Below, piece by piece: positions 16,119-24,857 of a stretch of 46,121 nt of DNA. Made by a program: the position numbers and the translations under genes. Within the stretch, counting starts at the first letter, position 1, and each line of letters starts with the position of its first letter. Under the pieces are notes generated by a model. That model ran no database searches. It worked only from the letters and a program-made list of their open reading frames with translations, and had not been told where the DNA came from. The stretch is from a bacterium (GTDB lineage Bacteria; Lernaellota; Lernaellaia; JACKCT01): positions 1 to 46,121 of the forward strand of contig JAIOHV010000121.1 in the NCBI GenBank assembly GCA_019912885.1, in the 5' to 3' direction.

Positions 16119-18002
16119 ATGAACGAGCCTCAGAACCCACGGAATCCTCAAACTCCGGCGGGGGAAGCCGGAAACGGCAGCCCTCCCGCGTCGGGCTCCA
16201 CCAAAATTTGCCCTTTCTGCGCCGAAGAGGTGAAGGCCGAGGCGCTCAAATGCCGCTATTGCGGCTCCGACCTGACGCAAACCCCCGGTTCGGCGCCGAG
16301 GGAGGAGCAGATTGTCGCGGCGGGCGCCGACGTCGATATCGCGCCGGGCACCGTGCTCGCCGGCAAATACAAGATCCTCCGCCTTGTCGGACAAGGCGGC
16401 ATGGGGCACGTGTTCGAGGCACGAGAGATCGACTTTGACCTGGGGCGAACGGTCGCGATCAAGGTGCTGCCGCGCGCGCTGATGACCAACGAGCGCCTGC
16501 TGCGCCGCTTCGAGGAAGAGGTGCGCATCTCCGCGCGGATGGACCATCCGAACATCGTGCCGATCTACCTGATCGGCAAGCACGGCGCGTGCCTGTTTTT
16601 CGTCATGAAGTACATCCACGGCAAGACCGTCAAGGAGCTTTTGCACGAGACGGGGCCGCTCCCCGAACCGACGCTGATGGATATCGCCCGGCAGATCGCG
16701 CGCGCGGTCGCGCACATCCACCGGGAAGGGACGATCCACCGCGATATCAAGTCGAACAACATCATGATCGATAGTGGCGGCCACGCGATCCTGATGGATT
16801 TCGGCATCGCGAAATCGAATGCGCAGGCGATGCTGACGACCTCGGGCGAGATCCTCGGCACCGCGCCGTACATGAGCCCGGAACAATGGGATGGGCAGAT
16901 CGACCACCGCTCGGACATCTACAGCCTGGGCGTCGTCATGTTCGAGTTGGCGACCGGCTCGCTGCCCTTTCAGGCCGACCGCATCCCTGAACTGATGCAC
17001 GCCGTTCTCTCGGACCCGGTGCCTCGCGTTCGCGAAAGGCGCGGCGACCTGTCCGAAAACATGGCCGGCATCATCGAGCGTTGCCTGCAAAAACGCGCGG
17101 ACGACCGCTTCGCGTCGATGGACGAGATGCGCCGCGCGCTCGGGGACGCGCCCGCGCCGTTGACGACGCCGATCCGCCCGCCGGAGCCGCTCGCGGACAC
17201 GGTTCCGCTTGCCGCGACGCACCCGACGATTTCCGCGGGCGACCTGACCGCTCGCGCCAGGCAGGAGGCCGACGCGGGGCATCTGACAAACGCGCTTCGC
17301 ATCCTGGATCAGGCGCTGGCGCGAACGCCCGCCGACGAGACCGCCGCCGAATTGCGCGCAAGGATCCTCGAGGCGAAAAATGACACCGAAAAGGCCATCG
17401 TGCACGCCCACGAACGGCTAGCCAAGGGCGATCACGACGAGGCGCGCGCCATTCTCGACAGCGCGCTATCGCGGATGCCGTCGAAGAAGGCGCGCGAGAT
17501 GCTTGACCGAATCGACGAAGCGCAAGCGCGCGAACAGGCGGGACGTGCCGCTCCGCCGCGACCCAACACAACAGCGCCGGGCGCGCCCGCGCCGTCTCGC
17601 GCACCCCGCGCGCGCGTGTTGTATATCGCCGCCGGGGCCGCCGCGGGGCTCCTGCTTCTCGCGTTCGTCGTTTTTCCGCTGGCGGCGCCGTACGCGGCAA
17701 GCCGCACGTTGGAGGAAGCGGGCGATCTGTCGTTTCGCGCCGGCATGCTCGCCACGCGCGGCGTCGGCTCGTTCGCCTGGTACGAGCGCGCCAAGCGCCT
17801 GCGTTCGAACGATGGCCCGCTTATGGGCAAGCAGGAGCGCGTCGTGCTGACGTTGAAAGACCAGGCGCGCCGGGCCATGAACGCGGGCGACTACGACCGC
17901 GCGTACAAAATCTACGGCACGCTGTATCGCCTGCGGCCGAACGATTGGGACGTGGCCGTCAACTACAATCGCGCACTCGAGCGCCGCAACAAATCAAAAT
18001 GA
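16119..18002 (+). CDS. zinc-ribbon membrane Ser/Thr protein kinase with TPR-like repeats
   Basis: The 627-aa protein begins with a zinc ribbon (C31, C34, C45, C48 in [20 protein letters not shown]). The PknB-type kinase domain follows, residues 84 to about 350, with glycine loop GQGGMG (91-96), lysine K115 in VAIKVL, catalytic HRDIKSNN (207-214), DFG D227 and the SPEQW activation-segment end. All catalytic residues are present, so it should be active. Residues about 390-470 form degenerate TPR-like helices, then comes a transmembrane helix near 500-525 and a short extracytoplasmic TPR-like tail. I start at ATG 16119; a GTG at 16086 is in frame but lies inside the putative promoter spacer. No Shine-Dalgarno is seen for 16119. 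Confidence 0.9.
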   Translation: MNEPQNPRNPQTPAGEAGNGSPPASGSTKICPFCAEEVKAEALKCRYCGSDLTQTPGSAPREEQIVAAGADVDIAPGTVLAGKYKILRLVGQGGMGHVFEAREIDFDLGRTVAIKVLPRALMTNERLLRRFEEEVRISARMDHPNIVPIYLIGKHGACLFFVMKYIHGKTVKELLHETGPLPEPTLMDIARQIARAVAHIHREGTIHRDIKSNNIMIDSGGHAILMDFGIAKSNAQAMLTTSGEILGTAPYMSPEQWDGQIDHRSDIYSLGVVMFELATGSLPFQADRIPELMHAVLSDPVPRVRERRGDLSENMAGIIERCLQKRADDRFASMDEMRRALGDAPAPLTTPIRPPEPLADTVPLAATHPTISAGDLTARARQEADAGHLTNALRILDQALARTPADETAAELRARILEAKNDTEKAIVHAHERLAKGDHDEARAILDSALSRMPSKKAREMLDRIDEAQAREQAGRAAPPRPNTTAPGAPAPSRAPRARVLYIAAGAAAGLLLLAFVVFPLAAPYAASRTLEEAGDLSFRAGMLATRGVGSFAWYERAKRLRSNDGPLMGKQERVVLTLKDQARRAMNAGDYDRAYKIYGTLYRLRPNDWDVAVNYNRALERRNKSK

Positions 18003-18057
18003 CGTCGCCGAGAAAAACCGGCGGCGCGCCCGCGCCGTGCATGCCTCGGAGCCGCGC

Positions 18058-18462
18058 GTGAGCGGGCCACCCAAAACACCATCGCTGACCGTGGACATCA
18101 TCATCCGCCTGCCGGACGACGGCATCGTGCTGATCGAACGCCTGAACCCGCCGAAGGGCTACGCGCTTCCGGGCGGCTTTGTCGATATCGGCGAAACCGT
18201 GGAGCAGGCCGCTGTGCGCGAGGCGAAGGAAGAGGTCGGGCTTTCCGTGACGCTCGTTCGCCAGTTTCACGTGTATTCGGACCCGGCGCGCGATACGCGC
18301 ATGCATACCGCGTCGGTCGTGTTTCTCGCGACCGCCACGGGCACGCCCGTCGCGGCATCGGACGCCAAAAGCGCTCTCGTCGCTTACCGCGATCGCCTTC
18401 CGGCGCCGCTTTGCTTCGATCACGCCCAAATCCTGGATGACTATTTCAACGGGCGTTATTGA
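18058..18462 (+). CDS. NUDIX hydrolase
   Basis: The 134-aa protein carries a complete NUDIX box, [20 protein letters not shown] then EVGL, in which the paired Glu residues bind the metal. Such enzymes hydrolyse nucleoside diphosphates linked to another moiety; substrate cannot be told from sequence, though the N-terminal [16 protein letters not shown] resembles ADP-ribose pyrophosphatase-like members. The start at GTG 18058 has GGAG six nt upstream; an in-frame GTG at 18037 does not. Its TGA stop forms part of the long palindrome that follows. Confidence 0.87.
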   Translation: MSGPPKTPSLTVDIIIRLPDDGIVLIERLNPPKGYALPGGFVDIGETVEQAAVREAKEEVGLSVTLVRQFHVYSDPARDTRMHTASVVFLATATGTPVAASDAKSALVAYRDRLPAPLCFDHAQILDDYFNGRY

Positions 18463-18534
18463 CCGGGACCGCCGAACCCCAGTTCGGCATGCAATTTTTT
18501 TCATGCCGAACTGGGGTTCGGCGGTCCCAGGTCA
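18460..18534. terminator. perfect 27-bp palindrome shared by two convergent stop codons
   Basis: The left arm at 18465-18491 (GGGACCGCCGAACCCCAGTT then CGGCATG) is exactly complementary to the right arm at 18502-18528, with a 10-nt loop containing seven T. Five more pairs (TGACC 18460-18464 with GGTCA 18530-18534) extend the stem past a single bulged A at 18529. These five include the TGA of the NUDIX gene and, on the other strand, the TGA of the CNNM-type gene. It probably ends transcription both ways or blocks exonucleases, but it lacks a T tract after the stem and is far longer than a typical terminator. Confidence 0.75.
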
Positions 18535-19584
18535 CGGTGCCTTTTTCAATTGCCGCATGAAAGCCTGGGCGCGTTGTTTGGCGACCTCGCGCAGGTTCGT
18601 GTAGCGGTCGGTCTCATCGACGATCTGCGTTCCGATCATCACCTCGATCACATCCTCGAGCGTCACGACCCCTTCGGTGCCGCCGTATTCGTCGACCACA
18701 AGGAACATGTGCGTCTTGCGGGTAACGAATTCTTTCAGCAACACGTGCGCGCGCATCGATTCGGGCACGAAATCGACATCCTGCATCAGGTCGCCGACGC
18801 GCTTGTCGAAATGGTCCTGCGCGATCTCCTCGAGGATCTTGCGCGTCATCACGACGCCGACCGCGTGATCCAGGTCGTTTTCGCGCGCGACCGGGATGCG
18901 GCTGTAATTCCACTGCGGCACGCGCTTCATCACCTCACGCAGGGTGATGTCCTCTTCCACATAAAAGACAACCGGCCTCGGCGTCATGATTTCCTTCACG
19001 GTCAGGTCGTTGAGTTTCAGCATGTTCGCCATCCACTCGACTTCCTCGTGCAGGATCGCGCCGCTGCCCGCAGCCAGACGCGCTTCGGAAAGGATGTCCT
19101 CCTCGGAGTGCGTGAACGCCGATCGCGCGGACGGACGCACGAAACGCACGGTGAGCTCGCAAATCTTTACGAGCGGCCAGAGCACCACGATGAGCACCCA
19201 GATCGGACGCGCGATAAGCGGCGAGATGAGATTGGCGTGAACAACGCCGATGGTCTTCGGCAACACCTCGGAGAGCAGCAGGATGGCCAGCGTGAAGACC
19301 GCGGAAAAAAGGGCGACGCCCGTGCTGTTGGCGACGCTTTGCACGAGTGCGCCGGCGACGGTGGCGCCCACGGTATGCGAGAGCGTGTTAAGAATAAGAA
19401 TCGCGGAGATCGGCCGATCCGGATCGAGCTTCATGCGCATTAACAGTGCGCCCACGGGCTTGCCCGCACGGCGGAGGCTCTCGATGCGCCCCATCGGCGT
19501 CGAAAGAAGCGCCGCCTCCGCCAACGAACAGAAGAAGCTCGTAATAAGCGTCACGGCGACGACGATTCCGATGACGGAAATCAA
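18532..19584 (-). CDS. CNNM/CorC-type (DUF21 plus CBS) membrane transporter
   Basis: The 350-aa protein has an N-terminal DUF21 domain with about four membrane helices (first at residues 2-24, SFFCSLAEAALLS; later SEVLPKTIG, the family signature). A CBS pair covers residues about 195-330, with LDHAVGVVMTRKI and HMFLVVDEYGGTEGVVTLED. Relatives move Mg2+ or Co2+ out of the cell, with nucleotide binding to the CBS pair as the switch. The C-terminal CorC_HlyC domain found in many homologues is absent. The start is a TTG with no clear Shine-Dalgarno; an upstream in-frame stop rules out a much longer form. Its stop is inside the long palindrome. Confidence 0.85.
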   Translation of the reverse strand: MISVIGIVVAVTLITSFFCSLAEAALLSTPMGRIESLRRAGKPVGALLMRMKLDPDRPISAILILNTLSHTVGATVAGALVQSVANSTGVALFSAVFTLAILLLSEVLPKTIGVVHANLISPLIARPIWVLIVVLWPLVKICELTVRFVRPSARSAFTHSEEDILSEARLAAGSGAILHEEVEWMANMLKLNDLTVKEIMTPRPVVFYVEEDITLREVMKRVPQWNYSRIPVARENDLDHAVGVVMTRKILEEIAQDHFDKRVGDLMQDVDFVPESMRAHVLLKEFVTRKTHMFLVVDEYGGTEGVVTLEDVIEVMIGTQIVDETDRYTNLREVAKQRAQAFMRQLKKAP

Positions 19585-19678
19585 GGCGCGGCTCGGCGCG
19601 CGAGACGATTGGCGCGGCGGATGGGAACAGAATCAGGTTTTGAAGGTGATGCTTTGTCCATGAACTCGTCGGCCTATG

Positions 19679-19706
19679 GTTACGGGCAAAGCGTGGTGCG
19701 TGTCAA
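19679..19706 (-). promoter_or_regulatory. weak candidate promoter upstream of the CNNM-type gene
   Basis: On the minus strand a perfect TTGACA (19706-19701) is followed after 16 nt by CGTAAC (19684-19679), a three-of-six match. The remainder of the 178-bp gap between mltD and the transporter gene (19585-19762) shows no gene. Confidence 0.3.
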
Positions 19707-19762
19707 TGAGGAGAAGGCTGGAAGGTCTCGCAACGCCGGGTTCGAGAATCACGTTCGATTCG

Positions 19763-21244
19763 TTACGGCGTTAACGCCGATGAAACGAGTCCCCGTTCGT
19801 GGCGTTGTTTCCACCAATTCACGTTTTCGAGCGACGCGCGCGCCGCGTCGCCGTTGCGCGTCGAGGTCGGGATGTGGATGACAAGGCCCTCCTCGGCGCG
19901 CGCGCCCGGCGTCAGATGGTTTTTCGTCGCGATACGCGCGGGCGAGACGCCGTATTCCGACGCGATCGCGTTCAGCGACTGGTAGTTCGTCACCTTGTGG
20001 CGGTAGATGTACGACACGCGGTAACGCCGCGTCTCGCGAAGGCGCGTGAGGTATTCGTCCACCGGCGCATGCGGCAAACGCACCGTTACGGGCACGCCCT
20101 CGTCCGCGCGGGTCGTCATGATCGAAGGATTCATCGCGCCGACGACGTCCGGATCGAGATCGAGATCGAGCGCCAGCGCGGAAAGGTCGATCTCGCCCTG
20201 CACGTCCACGACGACCGACGGCGCGTCCTTGCTGGGCGGTTCCTCGAAACCGAAGTGCGCGAGGTTCTGATACACGATCGCCGCCGCGAAAAAACGTGCG
20301 ACGTAATCGTAGGTCTCGCGCGGGATCGTCATCCCCTGCGCGGATGAGCCGTGCGGCGACAGATCCCAGAACGAACGGACCGAATCGTCGGATGCGAGCG
20401 CCGACTCGATGAACATCTCGCCGGCGTTGTATCCGGCAAGCGCGGCCTCGATGTCACCGTCGAACATTTCGAGCAGATCGCGCAGATACGCGGCGGCGGC
20501 GTAGGTTTCGAGCGCCGCGTCGAAGCGCTGATCGACCGCGTCCGTGACGACGAGGTTGTAGCGCCGCGCGGTTGACGGGATGAACTGCCACAGGCCCGCG
20601 GCGTTCGCGTGGGAGACGCGCGTGGGATCGACCGCGCTTTCAATCATCGCGACGCACACCAATTCGCGCGGCAGGCCGTATGCGTCAAGGACGGACTCGA
20701 TGTGCCGGCGATACCTGGCGAGCCGCGCGAGATAGATTTCGTACTGGCGGCGGCCGTCGCCGTGCGCGTACCACGCGACGATGCGATCGACGTCGGCGCG
20801 GCGATGCGGCGGCGCGCGATCGAGCCGCGCGGCCAGATCGCCGAACGCGAAATAACGCGCGGGCTTTTCCTCGGCGAGCGGATCGTAGCCCCGATGCACG
20901 ATGACGCGCGGCATGTCTTTGGCCGCAAGCTTGGCGAGGATGATGCGCCCGGCCGCGTCGACCAGGCGCGCGTGGTAGTGCTCCACCATCGGGCGCTTGT
21001 AGAGATTCGCGGTCAGATCGCGCAGGCGCTCGCCCGCTTCGGTGTAGGCGGCGTCGGCCTCTTCGATTTCGAGATCGGCGAGCGCCTCGTCGATTGTCTG
21101 GATGTACGCCTCCAGGTCGCGGTCTTCGCGCAGCGCGAAAACGTCGGTGCCGGGCACGGCGGACGCGCGCGCGCACGCGACCGAAAGGACGAGTGCGCCG
21201 GCAAAAACGACGCCGCGCGGAATCTGGTGGGCGTTAATCAACAT
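19763..21244 (-). CDS. mltD: MltD-type membrane-bound lytic murein transglycosylase
   Basis: The 493-aa protein has an N-terminal signal sequence (VVFAGALVLSVACARASA) whose Cys could be lipidated, a helical region, and a family 1 SLT catalytic domain near residues 185-330. Catalytic E202 is in AMIESAVDPTRVSHANAAGL, followed by WQFIPSTARRYNL and LAGYNAGEMF. A LysM-like peptidoglycan-binding segment lies at about 420-470 (YQSLNAIASEYGVSPARIAT). The enzyme cleaves glycan strands to 1,6-anhydro products. MltD of E. coli has the same order but two LysM copies. The AT-rich TAAAAT at 21269-21264 is a possible -10. There is no good Shine-Dalgarno before the ATG at 21244. Confidence 0.87.
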   Translation of the reverse strand: MLINAHQIPRGVVFAGALVLSVACARASAVPGTDVFALREDRDLEAYIQTIDEALADLEIEEADAAYTEAGERLRDLTANLYKRPMVEHYHARLVDAAGRIILAKLAAKDMPRVIVHRGYDPLAEEKPARYFAFGDLAARLDRAPPHRRADVDRIVAWYAHGDGRRQYEIYLARLARYRRHIESVLDAYGLPRELVCVAMIESAVDPTRVSHANAAGLWQFIPSTARRYNLVVTDAVDQRFDAALETYAAAAYLRDLLEMFDGDIEAALAGYNAGEMFIESALASDDSVRSFWDLSPHGSSAQGMTIPRETYDYVARFFAAAIVYQNLAHFGFEEPPSKDAPSVVVDVQGEIDLSALALDLDLDPDVVGAMNPSIMTTRADEGVPVTVRLPHAPVDEYLTRLRETRRYRVSYIYRHKVTNYQSLNAIASEYGVSPARIATKNHLTPGARAEEGLVIHIPTSTRNGDAARASLENVNWWKQRHERGLVSSALTP

Positions 21245-21297
21245 GGCGCAAGAAAGCCGCGTGATTTTAGCACAACCGCGCGAAACGTCGAATCGCG

Positions 21298-23814
21298 TCA
21301 GGCGGCGGCGCGCTTGCGGTGCGTGATGAATTTCGGCTTGAAGGTGACGACCATCGTGGGCAGCAGAATCAGGCCGCCGAGCATCGAGACGGTCATCCAG
21401 AACGCCAGCAGGATGCCCATCTCCGCCTGAAAGCGCAGGAAGCTGAACGCCCAGAACACGATGCCCGCCACCATCGTCGCGGCTGTGAAAAACACCGCGC
21501 GCCCGGCGGTGAGCATGGCGTGCTGCGTCGCGGCCCGGAGGTCTCCCGTCTGGTCGTAGTATTCCTCCACGCGCCCCAGGACGTAGAGGCCGTAATCGAC
21601 GCCAAGCCCCACGCCGAGGGCCACGACCGGCAGCGCGTTGACGTCAAGGCCGATGCCGAGCGCGCCCATGAGCGCGTAGGTGAGGTAGTTCGAGATCGCA
21701 ATAGGCACCAGGAAATAGACGCCGGCGAAAAACGAACGGTACGCAATCACGCAGCAGAGGAACACAAAGCTAAAGGCGAGGATCGTGACCTTCGCCTCGG
21801 AGACGACGATGGTCTCGTTGACGGCGGCGAGCAAGCCGCCGAGGTTGCCGGCGAGCTTGAATTCGGCGCCCGGCAGCGGATGCGCGTCGATAAATTCCCG
21901 GGCCTTGGCGATGACCGCGCGCAGGGTTTCGCCCTTGTGATCGCGCAGGTACACCGCGATGTTCGCGTCCTGCATGCGGCGGTCAATGAAGCGGTCCAGA
22001 TCGCCGGGCTCCGCGCCCTGATAGAGCATGCCGAGATAGAATCCGGAGTCGCGCAGGTTTTCGGGCAGCAGCTCCCACTTGGGGTGGCTTGAGTGCATGA
22101 TCTTGACGAGCTCGGGCACGAGGTCCGCGATCGAGCTTGTGAACGATACCTCCGGCATCGCCTCGAGCTCGCGCTGGAACGCCTCGATCGTGCGAAGGAT
22201 CTCCGGACTTTTCATGCGGTCGCGCTCGTCGCCCGCGACGACGATCGAAAGGATCTCCGTCTTGCCGAAGCGGTCGAAGATCGCTCGCGTGTCCTTGTTG
22301 TATTCCGATTCCGGCCAGAGCATGGGCGTGCCGGGATGCACGTCGCCGATCACGAGATTGCGCGCGAAAATGATCCCGATGACGAAAACGACGATCGTTA
22401 CGGCGAGAATGGTCTTCTGATGGCGTTCGGTGCTGGCGTGCGACATCGCGCGCAAGATGCGGTCGAGGATGCCCGTTCGCGCGTGGCTCTTTTTCGGCGG
22501 CGGCAGGAACGAGAGCAGCACCGGATTCAGGATCATATCCGTGACGGCGATCGACATGATCCAGAAGCCGCCCATGATCGCGAGCTTTTGCATCAGCGGA
22601 ATCGGCGTTACGGCGACGATGAACACGCCCGCGGCGTCGGTGATGATCGAGACCAGGCCCGGCTTGGACAAGCCGCCCAGCGTGGCGATCGCCGACTCGC
22701 GCCGGTCGTGGTGTTTGTCGAATTCCTCCGTGTAGCGCTCGATGAGCTGAACGGAGTGCGACAGCGCGCGCGCGCTGATGATGAACGGCACGACGATGAC
22801 AAGCGGGTTGAAATGGTAGCTGCCGACGTTGAACAGGTCGATCGCGCGCGTGTCCGCCAGCCAATCGAGGAAGCCAAGGAATCCGAGACCCCAGATCGCG
22901 GAGAGGAAGGCGGTCACAAGCGGAATGACGACGCCCACGACGTTGCGGAAATACAGGATGAGCGCGATAACGATCGCGGCCACCGTCAGGAAAAAGATCC
23001 AGACGAGTTGGGGATACTGGCGCGCGATCCAGCCGAGCATGATCGGCCGCCCGATCATGCGAACGGTGTGATTCGCGTCTTCCTCCGCGGCGGTGATCTT
23101 GTCGATCGCGTCAAATAGCGTGTCACCCGGCTCCCAGACCTCGTCCTTCGAAAATTCCCGGAGTGTCCTTAGCGCCTCCTCCACGTCGCGCCCTTCCGCC
23201 TGGGCCAGGTCGCGGACGACCGTTTCGATGGAATCGCTCGCGCTTTGCAGGCCCTTTTCGAAAAAGCCCGCGATGATCATGAGCGCCTTGTCGTCCGCGG
23301 ACACGAGCGTGCCGTGATAGCGGCCGCTCGCGTAGATCTTCCGGCGCAGTTCGTCGAGTTCCTCTTGCGTCTCGGGGACATCCGGCCACATGACCGGATC
23401 GGACTTGAAGCCCGCGATTTCATCGACGGTCGTGATCTTCGTCTTGCGCTGCGCCAGCGAGAGCACGGAGTAGTTGTTCACCGCGGGCAGCAGTTCGAGC
23501 CCCTTGGTGATGCGCTTGAGCTTGGCAAGCGTCTCGGTATTGAAGACGTCGCCCTCATTCACCTCGAGCGAAAGCACGATGACGTTCGCGCCGCCGAAGA
23601 TTTCCTCGTACGCCACGTACGTTTGCACGTAGGGATGGTTTTTCGGGAAGAGCTCGATCGTCGGCGTCTTCAATTCGACGCGCATCATGAAGTACGAAAA
23701 CACCACCGACAGCGCGGCGATGACGGCCAGCACCGGAACGCGGCGGTGGATGATGAACCGCCCGATGGGGTGCGTCTGCGAGGGAAGACGCGGGGCTTTC
23801 GGATCGGCGCTCAT
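21298..23814 (-). CDS. RND/MMPL-superfamily hydrophobe exporter
   Basis: The 838-aa protein has two repeats of six membrane helices, each with a large periplasmic loop after the first helix. Recognisable stretches are VPVLAVIAALSVVFSYFMMR, the loop start IELFPKNHPYVQTYVAYEEI, and GLGFLGFLDW in the first half, then NALPVVALGVGLGVDYGLYV and MGILLAFWMTVSMLGGLILL in the second. These fit MMPL/HpnN-like exporters of lipids or other hydrophobic cargo driven by the proton gradient. The ATG at 23814 starts 4 nt after the Ycf48-like gene stops. It is the last gene of the four-gene set with DUF1302 and DUF1329 proteins, and its cargo is unknown. Confidence 0.88.
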   Translation of the reverse strand: MSADPKAPRLPSQTHPIGRFIIHRRVPVLAVIAALSVVFSYFMMRVELKTPTIELFPKNHPYVQTYVAYEEIFGGANVIVLSLEVNEGDVFNTETLAKLKRITKGLELLPAVNNYSVLSLAQRKTKITTVDEIAGFKSDPVMWPDVPETQEELDELRRKIYASGRYHGTLVSADDKALMIIAGFFEKGLQSASDSIETVVRDLAQAEGRDVEEALRTLREFSKDEVWEPGDTLFDAIDKITAAEEDANHTVRMIGRPIMLGWIARQYPQLVWIFFLTVAAIVIALILYFRNVVGVVIPLVTAFLSAIWGLGFLGFLDWLADTRAIDLFNVGSYHFNPLVIVVPFIISARALSHSVQLIERYTEEFDKHHDRRESAIATLGGLSKPGLVSIITDAAGVFIVAVTPIPLMQKLAIMGGFWIMSIAVTDMILNPVLLSFLPPPKKSHARTGILDRILRAMSHASTERHQKTILAVTIVVFVIGIIFARNLVIGDVHPGTPMLWPESEYNKDTRAIFDRFGKTEILSIVVAGDERDRMKSPEILRTIEAFQRELEAMPEVSFTSSIADLVPELVKIMHSSHPKWELLPENLRDSGFYLGMLYQGAEPGDLDRFIDRRMQDANIAVYLRDHKGETLRAVIAKAREFIDAHPLPGAEFKLAGNLGGLLAAVNETIVVSEAKVTILAFSFVFLCCVIAYRSFFAGVYFLVPIAISNYLTYALMGALGIGLDVNALPVVALGVGLGVDYGLYVLGRVEEYYDQTGDLRAATQHAMLTAGRAVFFTAATMVAGIVFWAFSFLRFQAEMGILLAFWMTVSMLGGLILLPTMVVTFKPKFITHRKRAAA

Positions 23815-23818
23815 CGCG

Positions 23819-24847
23819 TCACTCCAGGGGCCGCCAGGATTTGCCGGCATCGTCGGATAGCAGGATCATGCCGTGATCGCCGACGGCGACACCGCGGCCT
23901 TTCGCGTTGAAGTCCGCCGCGCCGATCCAGTAAAACTGGTTCGTGGCGACCGTCGAGATCGCGCCTGCCTCGAATCGGGCCGCGGAGCCGGCGTTGCCCA
24001 CGGCGACCGCCGCGCCGCCGGCCAGCGCCGCCACGTCGAGAAGGTGAAACTCGATCTCGCCCGGAATGCGCGCCCAGGTCGCGCCGCCGTCGCGCGTTTC
24101 GAGAAACGTCCCCTTGGTCCCGACCGCGTAACCGATCTCGTTGGTCGCAAACGCGAGCCCGAAGAGGTGCGACGTATCGGGCATCGCGACGCGCTCCCAC
24201 GTCAGCCCGCCGTCCGCGGTCCGGAAGATCGAAGAGAGCGTCTCGGCCTCGACGTCCTCCTCGAGCTGCGCTTCCCAGATGGGGTACTCGCCGGCCAGAA
24301 GCGCGTTGTCCGCGTCGAACATGTGCACCGCGAAGATCGGCGCGGAAACCATGGCCTCGAGCACGGTCGTTTGCCAGGAAGCGCCGCCGTCTTTCGTTGA
24401 CAGGATGCGCCCGAAGTTGCCGACGACGATGCCGTGCGCATCGTCGGCGAAGTGCACCGCGAAAAGGTGTTCTTCGACGCCTGTTGAAAGAAGCGTCCAC
24501 GTTTCGCCCGCGTCGGCCGTCTTCCAGACCTGTCCCTTGCGCGCGGCGATGTATCCGACCGACGGCGAGGGAAAGTCGATTCCGAACAGCGGCTCGTCGG
24601 TGCCGATGGCGACCGGCGCAAATGTGTTGCCCGCGTCCGTCGAGCGAAAGACCTTGCCGGGATATCCGACGGCCACGACCACGTCATCCGACGCGAACGC
24701 GACGTCGTAGAGCCGGTCGCGGAACGCGGTCGGCGACGCGCCCGCCGCCGCGTCCTTCGCGAAGGCGGGCGCGGCGCATGTAAGCAACAGCACAACGGCG
24801 CTCGAAACGGAAAGCCGCCGTGCATTGCGCGCGAACCGATGCGTCAT
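23819..24847 (-). CDS. secreted Ycf48-like/BNR beta-propeller protein
   Basis: The 342-aa protein has a signal peptide (VVLLLTCAAPAFA, cleavage near residue 30) and about six to seven propeller blades of the photosystem II assembly factor Ycf48 type. Each has a 'GYxxGxxGxxxxTxDGGxTW' pattern, for example KVFRSTDAGNTF, GQVWKTADAGETWTL, GRILSTKDGGASW and GTFLETRDGGATWARI. In non-photosynthetic bacteria such proteins often accompany DUF1302, DUF1329 and RND exporter genes, as here. It is probably a periplasmic scaffold or adaptor; no enzymatic residues are evident. It ends 4 nt before the exporter start. Confidence 0.87.
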   Translation of the reverse strand: MTHRFARNARRLSVSSAVVLLLTCAAPAFAKDAAAGASPTAFRDRLYDVAFASDDVVVAVGYPGKVFRSTDAGNTFAPVAIGTDEPLFGIDFPSPSVGYIAARKGQVWKTADAGETWTLLSTGVEEHLFAVHFADDAHGIVVGNFGRILSTKDGGASWQTTVLEAMVSAPIFAVHMFDADNALLAGEYPIWEAQLEEDVEAETLSSIFRTADGGLTWERVAMPDTSHLFGLAFATNEIGYAVGTKGTFLETRDGGATWARIPGEIEFHLLDVAALAGGAAVAVGNAGSAARFEAGAISTVATNQFYWIGAADFNAKGRGVAVGDHGMILLSDDAGKSWRPLE

Positions 24848-24857
24848 ATCGCGGGCG

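Noticed and set aside
19766-19779. 14-bp perfect palindrome CGGCGTTAACGCCG at the 3' end of mltD
   Set aside because: It lies inside the last codons, has no loop and no T tract, and is short enough to arise by chance in GC-rich DNA.
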